Source: Pelomonas sp047654785 | GTDB lineage: Bacteria > Pseudomonadota > Gammaproteobacteria > Burkholderiales > Burkholderiaceae_C | Direction: 5' to 3' | Length of the DNA: 64,000 nt | Assembly: GCF_047654785.1 (NCBI RefSeq) | Contig: NZ_JASGKQ010000002.1 | Span: 744,001-808,000, forward strand | Position numbers and translations under genes: made by a program | The notes under the pieces: generated by a model | Told to the model about the DNA's origin: nothing | Database searches by the model: none | Seen by the model: the letters and a program-made list of their open reading frames with translations, nothing else | Part shown: piece by piece, positions 35,953-44,549 of the stretch | Layout: each line of letters opens with the position of its first letter | Position numbering within the stretch: position 1 is the first letter of the stretch

Positions 35953-35999
35953 TGCGCCGGCGCAGGGCGCGCGGGAACGGGTTCTGAGATCATGCGGCC

Positions 36000-37257
36000 A
36001 TGGTTCCGCATCTCATCACCGCCCTGAACGGCCCCATCAACGAGCTGGAGGCCCGCATCCTGGAATCCATGCCGGCCACCGAGCGCTGGTTCCGGCTGGA
36101 ATGGATGGAGCACACGCCGACCTTCTATGCGTCGGTGGACCTGCGCAACGCCGGCTTCAAGCTCGCGCCGGTGGACACCAACCTCTTCCCCGGCGGCTTC
36201 AACCACCTCACGCCGCAGATGCTGCCGCAGGCGGTGCAGGCGGCGATGGCGGCGATCGAGAAGATTCTGTCCCGAGGCGCGCAATCTGCTCGTCATCCCC
36301 GAGACCGGCGCGCGCTGCAGCTTCTACCTGGACAACCTCGCCACGCTGGCGCGCATCTTCACGCAGGCCGGCCTGAACGTGCGCTTCGGCACGCTGGACA
36401 CGGCCGTCACCGCGCCCACCGAGCTGCCCATGGCCAACGGCGCCAGCCTGACCGTCGAGCCGCTGGTGCGCCGGCGCGGCCGGCTGACGCTCAAGGGCTT
36501 CGACCCCTGCACCATCCTGCTCAACAACGACCTCGCCGCCGGCACGCCGCCGCAGCTGATGGGCCTGCACGAGCAGTACCTGCTGCCGCCGCTGCACGCG
36601 GGCTGGACGGTGCGGCGCAAGAGCCGCCACTTCCGCACCTACGAGGAGGTGGCCAAGCGCTTCGCCAAGCTGCTGGGCATGGACCCCTGGCTGATCACGC
36701 CCATGTCCGCCAGCGTGGACCTGCGCGGGCCGCAGGGCCTGGCGGCGCTGCAGGCGGCGGCCGACGCGCAGCTGGCCAAGGTGCGCCGCAAGTACAAGGA
36801 GTACGGCATCAACGAGAAGCCCTTCGTCATCGTCAAGAGCGACGTGGGCAGCTACGGCCGCGGCGTGATGACGGTGCGCGACGCCAAGGACATCGAGGCG
36901 CTGGCCGCGCAGCTGCCCGAGAACCTGGGCGAGGAGGCGCTGGTGCAGGAAGGCGTACCCACCCACGAGCGCGTGCACCAGGCGGTGGCCGAGCCGGTGG
37001 TCTACACGATGGACCGCTACGTCGTCGGCGGCTACTACCGCGTGCACGCGGGCCGCGGCATCGACGAGAATCTCAAGGCCCCCGGGGCCAGCTACGTGCC
37101 GCTGGCCTTCGCCGAGTCGCCGCACCTGCCGCGCCCCGGCGAGAAGCCCGGCGCCAGCGCGCCGAACCGCTTCTACATGTATGGCGTCATCGGCCGGCTG
37201 GCGATGCTGGCCGCCAGCTACGAGCTGGAGGCGACCGACCCGCAGGCGGAGGTATGA
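36000..37257 (+). pseudogene. gshA: Glutamate-cysteine ligase gene with a one-base frameshift
   Basis: The two halves of a GshA of the ferrooxidans type (about 420 residues) lie in different frames. The first half starts MVPHLITALNGPINELEARI at 36000 and runs to AAIEKI at 36266. The second resumes as CPEARNLLVIPETGARCSFY at 36268 and continues, with VRRKYKEYGINEKPFVIVKS and ATP-grasp-like text VVGGYYRVHAGRGIDENL, to TAG-free end at the TGA of 37257. Removing C36267 restores one frame reading EKICPEARN. The enzyme makes gamma-glutamylcysteine, the first step of glutathione synthesis. The rest of the gene is intact, so an assembly or sequencing error, or a very recent mutation, is likely. Confidence 0.85.
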
Positions 37258-37304
37258 GGCCCCTCGCCCGGGTCGGCACCGCTGAACGCGGGCCGGCCCG
37301 GGCG

Positions 37305-37344
37305 GTCCCCCGGGGGACGGCGATGCTCGCGGGGCTTGCCCCGC
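37305..37344. repeat. Two GC-rich hairpins downstream of gshA
   Basis: GTCCCCCGGGGGAC (37305-37318) is a perfect 14-bp palindrome. GCGGGGC/GCCCCGC with loop TT follows at 37329-37344. They lie in the 239-base gap between gshA and the M13 peptidase gene and may end gshA transcription. No T-run follows, and I see no other feature in this gap. Confidence 0.5.
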
Positions 37345-37496
37345 TCGCACATCGCCCACGGGCCGGCTCAGGCGCGCCCGGCGCTCGGCCCGGGTTCGCC
37401 GTCCCCATTGCCATTGCTTCCGGCACGAGGGCGGGGCCGGTTTTTGGCCTAGGCTAGCGGCCCCGCCGGTCACGAGCCGGCTCATTTCCGCCGAGC

Positions 37497-39518
37497 ATGA
37501 AACCAGCACTGAAACTCACCGCCATCGCCCTGCTGGCGATGCAACTGGGCGGCGCCGTCGCCGCCGCCCCGAACTCCGGCCTCGACCTGGCCGGCTTCGA
37601 CAAGGCCGTGCGCCCGCAGGACGACCTGTTCCGCGCCGCCAACGGCCACTGGCTCGCCACCACCGAGATCCCCGGCGACAAGGCCTCCTACGGCACCTTC
37701 ATCCAGCTGCGCGACCTGTCCGACCAGCGCGTGCGCACGATCATCGAGGAGCTGGCCAAGCGGAAGGCCAGGCCCGGCTCCGTCGAGCAGAAGGTCGGCG
37801 GCTTCTACGCCGCCTACATGGACACGGCCGCCATCGACAAGGCCGGCCTCGCGCCGATCAAGCCGCTGCTGGACGGCATCGCCGCCCTCCGGACCCGCGA
37901 GCAGCTCGCCGCGTGGATGGGCGCCCACATGGACCAGCTCAACATGCCGGTGGCGCTGGCCGTCGACGCCGACGCCAAGGATCCGGGCACCAACCTGCTG
38001 ATGACCTGGCAGGCCGGCATCGGCCTGCCTGACCGCGACTACTACCTGAAGCAGGACGACGAGCGCCTCGCCAAGGCCCGCGCCGCCTACGCGGTCTACC
38101 TGGAGACGCTGGCCCGCGAGGCCGGCATCGCCGAGCCCGCCGCGGCCGCCCAGCGCGTGCTGGCGCTGGAGCAGCAGCTCGCCGAGGTGCAGTGGGACAA
38201 GGTCGCCAACCGCGACCCGGTCAAGACCTACAACCTGATGACGCCCGCCGAGCTGGCGAGCGCGGCGCCGGGCTTCGACTGGCCCGGCTTCTTCGCCGCC
38301 GCCTCGCTGGCCCAAGCCGGCAAGCTCAACGCCTCGCAGCCCAGCTTCCTGACCGGCGCGGCCCGGATCCTCGGCAGCGCGCCGCTGGACGACCTCAAGC
38401 TCTACCTGACGCTGCACGCGCTGGACGCCAACGCCGCGACGCTGCCGCGGGCCTTCCGCGACGCCAGCTTCGCCTTCCGCGGCACCGCGCTGACCGGCGC
38501 CAAGGCCGAGATGCCGCGCTGGCAGCAGGCCGTCGCCAGCGTCAACGGCGCGCTCGGCGAGGCCGTCGGCGAGGTGTACGTGAAGCGCCACTTCCCGGCC
38601 GCCGACAAGGCCCGCATGCTGCAGCTCGTCCACAACCTGCTGGCCGCCTACAAGACCTCCATCGACGGCCTGAGCTGGATGACGCCCGCCACCCAGGCGC
38701 AGGCGCAGGACAAGCTGTCCAAGTACATGGTCAAGATCGGCTACCCCGACCAGTGGCGCGACTACGGCCGGCTCGACGTCAAGGCCGGCGACGCGCTCGG
38801 CAACCGCCTGCGCGCCGTCGCCTTCGAGTGGCAGCGCCAGGCGGCCAAGGCCGGCCGGCCGGTGGACCGCCGCGAGTGGCTGATGACGCCGCAGACCGTC
38901 AACGCCTACTACAACCCGACGCTCAACGAGATCGTCTTCCCGGCCGCCATCCTGCAGCCGCCCTTCTATAACACCAAGGCGGACGACGCGGTCAACTACG
39001 GCGCCATCGGCGCCGTCATCGGCCACGAGATCAGCCACGGCTTCGACGACCAGGGCAGCCAGTTCGACGGCGACGGCAAGCTGCGCAACTGGTGGACCGA
39101 GGCCGACCGCAAGGCCTTCGACGCCATCGCCGCCAGGCTGGTCGCGCAGTACGAGGGCTACGAGCCCATCCCCGGCAAGCCGCTGAACGGCAAGCTGACG
39201 CTGGGCGAGAACATCGCCGACCTGTCCGGCCTGCAGATCGCCTACAAGGCCTACCGGCTGTCGCTGGGCGGCAAGCCCGCGCCCGTCATCGACGGCTACA
39301 CCGGCGAGCAGCGCTTCTTCATGGGCTGGTCGCAGGCCTGGCGCGAGAAGGCGCGCGAGGAGCGCCGCCTGCAGCTGCTGACGATGGACCCGCACTCGCC
39401 GCCGGAGTTCCGCGCCAACGGCGCGGCCGTCAACCACGACGGCTTCCACGACGCCTTCAAGACCCGGGCCGGCGACAAGATGTTCAAGCCCTCGGACGAG
39501 CGCATCCGCATCTGGTGA
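37497..39518 (+). CDS. M13 family zinc metallopeptidase (neprilysin/PepO type)
   Basis: A 673-residue protein with a signal peptide (MKPALKLTAIALLAMQLGGA, cleavage near AVAAA). It has the whole M13 layout: the N-terminal PeptidaseM13_N domain, then NAYYNPTLNEIVFPAAILQP, the zinc site VIGHEISHGFDDQGSQFDG (HExxH), and GENIADLSGLQIAY with the third ligand Glu. The C-terminus ends in ...RIRIW, as in PepO-like enzymes that close with a conserved CxxW or related tail. It should cleave short peptides in the periplasm. The gene stands alone between gshA and kup. Confidence 0.93.
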   Translation: MKPALKLTAIALLAMQLGGAVAAAPNSGLDLAGFDKAVRPQDDLFRAANGHWLATTEIPGDKASYGTFIQLRDLSDQRVRTIIEELAKRKARPGSVEQKVGGFYAAYMDTAAIDKAGLAPIKPLLDGIAALRTREQLAAWMGAHMDQLNMPVALAVDADAKDPGTNLLMTWQAGIGLPDRDYYLKQDDERLAKARAAYAVYLETLAREAGIAEPAAAAQRVLALEQQLAEVQWDKVANRDPVKTYNLMTPAELASAAPGFDWPGFFAAASLAQAGKLNASQPSFLTGAARILGSAPLDDLKLYLTLHALDANAATLPRAFRDASFAFRGTALTGAKAEMPRWQQAVASVNGALGEAVGEVYVKRHFPAADKARMLQLVHNLLAAYKTSIDGLSWMTPATQAQAQDKLSKYMVKIGYPDQWRDYGRLDVKAGDALGNRLRAVAFEWQRQAAKAGRPVDRREWLMTPQTVNAYYNPTLNEIVFPAAILQPPFYNTKADDAVNYGAIGAVIGHEISHGFDDQGSQFDGDGKLRNWWTEADRKAFDAIAARLVAQYEGYEPIPGKPLNGKLTLGENIADLSGLQIAYKAYRLSLGGKPAPVIDGYTGEQRFFMGWSQAWREKAREERRLQLLTMDPHSPPEFRANGAAVNHDGFHDAFKTRAGDKMFKPSDERIRIW

Positions 39519-39666
39519 CGCCGCCGGCGGCGGCGGTGGCGGCCAATACGCCGCCGCTGCCGCCGCGTCAAGCCCCGGTTTTGCTGCGCTGCACAAATCG
39601 GCCGGACTTGGCGAGAATGCGCGCTTTCGTCTCCTGGCCGCCTCGCTGGCGGCGGCCCATCCTCCC

Positions 39667-41550
39667 GTGAGTTCAAGCTCCGCAGCCCGCAGTCCCTCGG
39701 CACTGGCGGGCCTGACCCTCGGCGCCCTGGGCGTCGTCTACGGCGACATCGGCACCAGCCCGCTGTATGCGCTCAAGGAGGTCTTCCGCGACGGCCACGT
39801 CGCCCCCACGCCGGACAACATCCTCGGCGTGCTGTCGCTGATCTTCTGGACGGTGACCCTCGTCGTCTCGTTCAAGTACGTGCTGCTCATCCTGCGCGCC
39901 GACAACAACGGCGAGGGCGGCCTGATCGCGATGCTGGCGCTGGCCGTCAACGCGGTGAACGACAAGCCGACGCTGCGCCGCGGGCTGATGCTGCTCGGCC
40001 TGTTCGGCACCGGCATCTTTTTCGGCGACGCCGTCATCACGCCGGCCATGACGGTGCTCAGCGCGATGGAGGGCATCGAGGTCTACGCGCCGCAGTACCA
40101 CGCCGCGGTCGTGCCGGTGGCGCTGCTGGTCATCACCGGGCTGTTCGCGGTGCAGCGCTTCGGCACCGGCGGCATCGGCAAGGCTTTCGGCCCGGTCATG
40201 CTGGCCTGGTTCCTGACGCTGGCCGCGCTCGGCGTGCCGCACATCGCCGAGAACCCGCATGTGCTGGCCGCCGTCAACCCGCTGTATGCACTGCACTTCT
40301 GCCTGGAGTACCGCTGGGTCGCCTTCGTCGCGCTGGGCGCCATCGTGCTGGTCGTGACCGGCAGCGAGTCGCTCTACGCCGACCTCGGCCACTTCGGCAA
40401 GAAGCCCGTCCGCATGGCCTGGTACGGCGTCGTCATGCCGGCGCTGGTGCTGAACTACTTCGGGCAGGGCGCGATGATGCTCGACGACCCGGCGGCGGCC
40501 GAGAACCCCTTCTACCTGCTCGCGCCGGCCTGGGCCGAGATCCCGCTGTTCCTGCTGGCCATGGCCGCGGCAACGGTCGCCTCGCAGGCGCTGCTGACGG
40601 CCGCCTTCTCCGTCACCAAGCAGGCCACCCAGCTCGGCATCCTGCCGCGGCTGCGCATCGTCCACACCAGCGTGACCGACATCGGCCAGATCTACGTGCC
40701 CTTCGTCAACTGGGCGCTGTTCGCGCTGGTGGTGCTGGCGGTGGGCTTCTTCGGCTCGTCCAGCAAGCTGGCCGGCGCCTACGGCGTGGCCGTCACCATC
40801 GACATGACGATCACGACGGTGATGACCTTCTTCGTCATCCGCTACGGCTGGCGCTACCCGCTGCTGCTGTGCCTGGCCGCGACCGGGGTGTTCTTCGCCA
40901 TCGACCTCACCTTCCTCGGCTCCAACCTGCTGAAGCTGACCCACGGCGGCTGGTTCCCGCTGCTGATCGGCGTCGCGATGTTCATGCTGATGCTGACCTG
41001 GAAGCAGGGCCGCAAGCAGCTCTCCGACAAGCTGCGCGAGGACGCCATCGAGCTGCCGGCCTTCCTGGAGGCCGTGTTCATCAACCCGCCGACGCGCGTG
41101 TCCGGGACGGCGGTGTTCCTGGCGGCGGAGAAGGGCGCCACGCCCAACGCGCTGCTGCACAACCTCAAGCACAACAAGGTGCTGCACGAGCAGAACATCT
41201 TCGTCACCGTCAAGCACCACGAGGTGCCCTGGATCGGCTTCGACAAGCGCTGCGAGGTCGAGGCGCTGGGCAACAACTGCTGGCAGGTGGTGCTGCACTT
41301 CGGCTTCAAGAACGAACCCGACGTGCCCGAGGCGCTGGAGCTGCTGAAGCAGCGCGGCGTGCAGCTGGAGGACATGGAGACCAGCTACTTCCTGAGCCGC
41401 GACATCGTCATCCCCACCATCGGCTCGGGCATGGCGCTGTGGCGCGAGAAGCTGTTCGCCAGCATGCACCGCAACGCGGCCGCGGCGGCGGACTTCCTGC
41501 ACCTGCCGACCAACCGCATCGTCGAGCTGGGCAGCAAGGTGGAGATCTGA
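39667..41550 (+). CDS. kup: Low-affinity potassium transporter Kup
   Basis: A 627-residue K+/H+ symporter starting at GTG 39667 (VSSSSAARSPSALAGLTLGA). The KUP signature GVVYGDIGTSPLYALKEVF follows at once. Twelve helices are predicted, with GDAVITPAMTVLSAMEGIEV and GSESLYADLGHFGKKPVRMA as further markers, and a soluble C-terminal domain of about 170 residues ends LPTNRIVELGSKVEI. The protein is complete. A strong bidirectional terminator follows. Confidence 0.95.
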   Translation: MSSSSAARSPSALAGLTLGALGVVYGDIGTSPLYALKEVFRDGHVAPTPDNILGVLSLIFWTVTLVVSFKYVLLILRADNNGEGGLIAMLALAVNAVNDKPTLRRGLMLLGLFGTGIFFGDAVITPAMTVLSAMEGIEVYAPQYHAAVVPVALLVITGLFAVQRFGTGGIGKAFGPVMLAWFLTLAALGVPHIAENPHVLAAVNPLYALHFCLEYRWVAFVALGAIVLVVTGSESLYADLGHFGKKPVRMAWYGVVMPALVLNYFGQGAMMLDDPAAAENPFYLLAPAWAEIPLFLLAMAAATVASQALLTAAFSVTKQATQLGILPRLRIVHTSVTDIGQIYVPFVNWALFALVVLAVGFFGSSSKLAGAYGVAVTIDMTITTVMTFFVIRYGWRYPLLLCLAATGVFFAIDLTFLGSNLLKLTHGGWFPLLIGVAMFMLMLTWKQGRKQLSDKLREDAIELPAFLEAVFINPPTRVSGTAVFLAAEKGATPNALLHNLKHNKVLHEQNIFVTVKHHEVPWIGFDKRCEVEALGNNCWQVVLHFGFKNEPDVPEALELLKQRGVQLEDMETSYFLSRDIVIPTIGSGMALWREKLFASMHRNAAAAADFLHLPTNRIVELGSKVEI

Positions 41551-41559
41551 TCCGCCGAC

Positions 41560-41589
41560 GCAAAACGGCCCCGCGCGGGGCCGTTTTGC
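41560..41589. terminator. Bidirectional intrinsic terminator between kup and the nitroreductase gene
   Basis: Perfect 13-bp stem GCAAAACGGCCCC and its complement enclose GCGC. The A-tract on one side and T-tract (CCGTTTTGC) on the other allow use from both strands, which suits the convergent kup and nitroreductase genes. Confidence 0.85.
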
Positions 41590-41604
41590 AGCGGGGGGCG
41601 AAGG

Positions 41605-42240
41605 TCAGACCGTGGAGACGAACTGCTCGGTCGGGCGGCGCACCTTCTTCAGGTTCACCAGCCAGTCGCCGTCGGCCTGCCGGTAGCCCAGCGGCACCAG
41701 CAGCACCGAGCGCAGGCCGCGCGCCTTCAGGCCCAGGATCTCGTCGACCCGGGCGGGGTCGAAGCCTTCCATCGGCGTGGCGTCCACCTGCTCCTCGGCC
41801 GCGGCGATCAGCGCCGTGCCCAGGCCGATGTAGGCCTGGCGGGCGGCATGCTGGTGGTTCTCCTCGGCGCTGCGCGGCGGGTACAGGGCCAGCAGCTTCT
41901 GGCGGTAGGCCTCCCAGCCTTCGTTCCTGAAGCCGCGCTGCTCGTTGACCAGGTCGAACGCCTGGTTGATGCGCTCGGCGGTGTAGTTGTCCCAGGCCGC
42001 GAACACCAGCAGGTGCGAGGCCTCGGTGACCTGCGCCTGGTCCCAGGCGTGTTCGCGGATGCGGGCGCGCAGCGCCGGGTCCTTGACGACCAGCACCTCG
42101 TAGGGCTGCAGGCCGCTGGAACTGGCGGTCAGGCGCACGGCCTCCAGGATGCGGTCCAGCGCGTCCTGCGGCACCGCGAGGGCGGGGTTCATCTTCTTGG
42201 TGGCGTAGCGCCAGCGCAGCTTGTCGATCAGCGTGCTCAT
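41605..42240 (-). CDS. NAD(P)H-dependent nitroreductase-family oxidoreductase (NfsB-like)
   Basis: A 211-residue FMN-dependent enzyme starting MSTLIDKLRWRYATKKMNPA. The RYATKKMNP segment binds FMN phosphate, LTASSSGLQPYEVLVVKDPA is the family's SSxxxQPxxF-type motif, and EEQVDATPMEGFDPARVDEI and GLRSVLLVPLGYRQADGDWL form the rest of the cofactor site. NfsB-like enzymes reduce nitroaromatics and quinones. The physiological substrate is unknown. It is divergent from benE and shares the kup terminator. Confidence 0.9.
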   Translation of the reverse strand: MSTLIDKLRWRYATKKMNPALAVPQDALDRILEAVRLTASSSGLQPYEVLVVKDPALRARIREHAWDQAQVTEASHLLVFAAWDNYTAERINQAFDLVNEQRGFRNEGWEAYRQKLLALYPPRSAEENHQHAARQAYIGLGTALIAAAEEQVDATPMEGFDPARVDEILGLKARGLRSVLLVPLGYRQADGDWLVNLKKVRRPTEQFVSTV

Positions 42241-42377
42241 GGGTGAGTGGAGAGGGTTGAACGCCCCCCATGATGCCGGGCGGTCCGGCCCCGTGCCGGA
42301 CGCGCCCCGGGAGGCCTTGCGCGGCGGCGGCTTTTTGCCGGCCCGGCGGCGCGCGGGGCCTCGCTATGCTGGCCGCC

Positions 42378-43562
42378 ATGCGCGCATTGCTGAAGGATCT
42401 CTCCCCGTCCACCCTCGTCGCCGGCTTCGTCGCGGTGCTGGTCGGCTACACCAGTTCCGTCGCGATCATCTTCCAGGCCACCGTCGCGCTGGGCGCGACG
42501 CCCGCGCAGACGGCCTCGTGGCTGTGGGCGCTGGGGCTGGGCATGGGCCTGACCAGCCTGGGCCTGAGCCTGTGGACGCGCCAGCCGGTGCTGACCGCCT
42601 GGTCCACCCCGGGCGCGGCGCTGCTGGCGTCCACGTCGGGGCTGGACATGCCCGAGGCCGTCGGCGCCTTCATCGTCTGCGGCCTGCTGATCGCGTGGGC
42701 CGGCGCCAGCGGCTGGTTCGAGAAGCTGATGGACCGCATCCCGGTGGCGATCGCGTCGGCGCTGCTGGCCGGCGTGCTGGCCCGGTTCGGGCTGGACGCG
42801 GTGGCCAGCGTGAAGACCGCGCCCGCGCTGGTGCTGGCCATGGCCGCGGCCTACCTGCCGGGCCGGCGGCTGTGGCCGCGCTATGCGGTGCCCGGCGTGC
42901 TGCTCGTCGGCATCGCCTGGGCGCTCGGCGAGGGGCGGCTGGACTTCACGGGCCTGGACCCCGCGCGGATGCTGGCGCTGCCGGTCTGGACGGCGCCGGT
43001 GTTCAGCTGGCATGCCGCCGTCGGCGTCGCGCTGCCGCTGTTCATCGTCACGATGGCGTCGCAGAACCTGCCCGGCGTCGCGGCGCAGCGCGCCAACGGC
43101 TATGCGACGCCGGTGTCGGCCTCCATCGCCGTCACCGGCGCGGCCACCACGCTGCTGGCGCCGCTCGGCGGCTATGCGTTCAACCTCGCCGCGATCACGG
43201 CCGCCATCTGCATGGGCCGCGAGGCGCACGAGGACGCGGCGCGCCGCTACACCGCGTCCGCCGCGGCCGGGCTGTTCTACGTGCTGATGGGGCTGGCCGG
43301 CGGCGCGGTGGCGATGCTGCTGGGCGCCTTCCCGCGCGAGCTGATCCTGGCCATCGCCGGCCTGGCGCTGCTGGGCACCATCGCCAGCGCGCTGGCCGCC
43401 GCGCTGAAGGACGAGGCCCACCGCGATGCGGCTCTGCTGACCTTCCTCGTCTGCCTGTCCGGCATCAGCGTGCTGGGCATCGGCGCGGCGTTCTGGGGCG
43501 TCGTGGCCGGCGGCGTGGCGACCCTCGTGGCCGGCTGGCGCCGCGCCCCTGTGCAACACTGA
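42378..43562 (+). CDS. benE: Benzoate/H+ symporter family transporter
   Basis: A 394-residue membrane protein with about eleven helices. It starts MRALLKDLSPSTLVAGFVAV and has GYTSSVAIIFQATVALGATP, TRQPVLTAWSTPGAALLAST and the signature VTMASQNLPGVAAQRANGY, all typical of the BenE family. It imports benzoate with protons, though no benzoate catabolic gene is nearby, so the substrate may differ. ATG 42366 is an alternative start. gshB follows after 27 bases. Confidence 0.87.
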   Translation: MRALLKDLSPSTLVAGFVAVLVGYTSSVAIIFQATVALGATPAQTASWLWALGLGMGLTSLGLSLWTRQPVLTAWSTPGAALLASTSGLDMPEAVGAFIVCGLLIAWAGASGWFEKLMDRIPVAIASALLAGVLARFGLDAVASVKTAPALVLAMAAAYLPGRRLWPRYAVPGVLLVGIAWALGEGRLDFTGLDPARMLALPVWTAPVFSWHAAVGVALPLFIVTMASQNLPGVAAQRANGYATPVSASIAVTGAATTLLAPLGGYAFNLAAITAAICMGREAHEDAARRYTASAAAGLFYVLMGLAGGAVAMLLGAFPRELILAIAGLALLGTIASALAAALKDEAHRDAALLTFLVCLSGISVLGIGAAFWGVVAGGVATLVAGWRRAPVQH

Positions 43563-43589
43563 CCGGCGCCCCATCGCACACCCCTCACC

Positions 43590-44549
43590 ATGAAGCTGCT
43601 CTTCGTCGCCGACCCGCTGGCCACCTTCAAGACCTACAAGGACTCCACCTTCGCGATGATGCGCGAGGCCGCCCGGCGCGGCCACGCGCTGCTGCACTGC
43701 GAACCCGGCCAGCTCGTCTGGCAGCGCGGCGGCCGCGTCACGGCGCGCGGCGCGCGCCAGCTCACGCTGACCGGCCTGAGCCAGCAGGACGGCCACGACT
43801 GGTTCACGCTGGACGCCACCGCCGACGTCGCGCTCGCCGACGTCGGCGCCGTGCTGATGCGCAAGGACCCGCCGTTCGACAGCGAGTTCTTCTACGCCAC
43901 CCATCTGCTGAGCCAGGCCGAGCGCGAGGGCGCGTGCGTCTTCAACCGTCCGCAGGCGCTGCGCGAGCACCCCGAGAAGCTGGCGATCATGGAGTTCCCC
44001 GGCTACATCGCGCCCACGCTGGTCACGCGCGAACCGGCCGAGATCCGCGCCTTCCACGCCGAGCAGCGCGACATCATCCTGAAGCCGCTGGACGGCATGG
44101 GCGGCATGGGCATCTTCCGCGTCAAGGACGACGGCCTGAACCTCGGCGCCATCATCGAGACGCTGAACCGGGACGGCACGCAGACGGTGATGGTGCAGCG
44201 CTTCCTGCCGGCCATCCGCGAGGGCGACAAGCGCATCCTGATCATCGGCGGCCGGCCGGTGCCGCACTGCCTGGCGCGCATCCCGCAGGGTGGCGAGGTG
44301 CGCGGCAACCTGGCGGCCGGCGGCAAGGGCGTGGCCCGGCCGCTGACCGCGCGCGACCGCGAGATCGCCGAGGCCATCGGCGCCGTGCTCGCCGCGCGCG
44401 GCCTGCTGCTGGTGGGCCTGGACGTGATCGGCGAGCACGTCACCGAGATCAACGTGACCAGCCCGACCTGTTTCCAGGAAATCACCGATCAGACCGGCTT
44501 CGACGTGGCCGGCATGTACCTCGACGCCTTGGAAGGAGCCCTGGCATGA
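43590..44549 (+). CDS. gshB: Glutathione synthase
   Basis: A 319-residue ATP-grasp enzyme adding glycine to gamma-glutamylcysteine. The start MKLLFVADPLATFKTYKDST is standard. The substrate loop is MRKDPPFDSEFFYATHLLSQ. ATP-binding segments are DIILKPLDGMGGMGIFRVKD and KRILIIGGRPVPHCLARIPQ, and the metal site is near ITEINVTSP-type text, here VTEINVTSPTCFQEI. The protein is intact, unlike gshA 7.6 kb upstream. It overlaps the DUF885 gene by ATGA. Confidence 0.95.
   Translation: MKLLFVADPLATFKTYKDSTFAMMREAARRGHALLHCEPGQLVWQRGGRVTARGARQLTLTGLSQQDGHDWFTLDATADVALADVGAVLMRKDPPFDSEFFYATHLLSQAEREGACVFNRPQALREHPEKLAIMEFPGYIAPTLVTREPAEIRAFHAEQRDIILKPLDGMGGMGIFRVKDDGLNLGAIIETLNRDGTQTVMVQRFLPAIREGDKRILIIGGRPVPHCLARIPQGGEVRGNLAAGGKGVARPLTARDREIAEAIGAVLAARGLLLVGLDVIGEHVTEINVTSPTCFQEITDQTGFDVAGMYLDALEGALA

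Noticed and set aside
36255..36280. Programmed ribosomal frameshift in gshA
   Set aside because: No slippery run, no stop in the original frame near the shift and no downstream pseudoknot is evident; a mutation or sequence error is simpler.
42221..44545. Upstream extension of the DUF885 frame to a 1,348-residue protein
   Set aside because: The extension overlaps benE and gshB, which are recognisable in other frames; the protein starts at ATG 44546 with a leader peptide.
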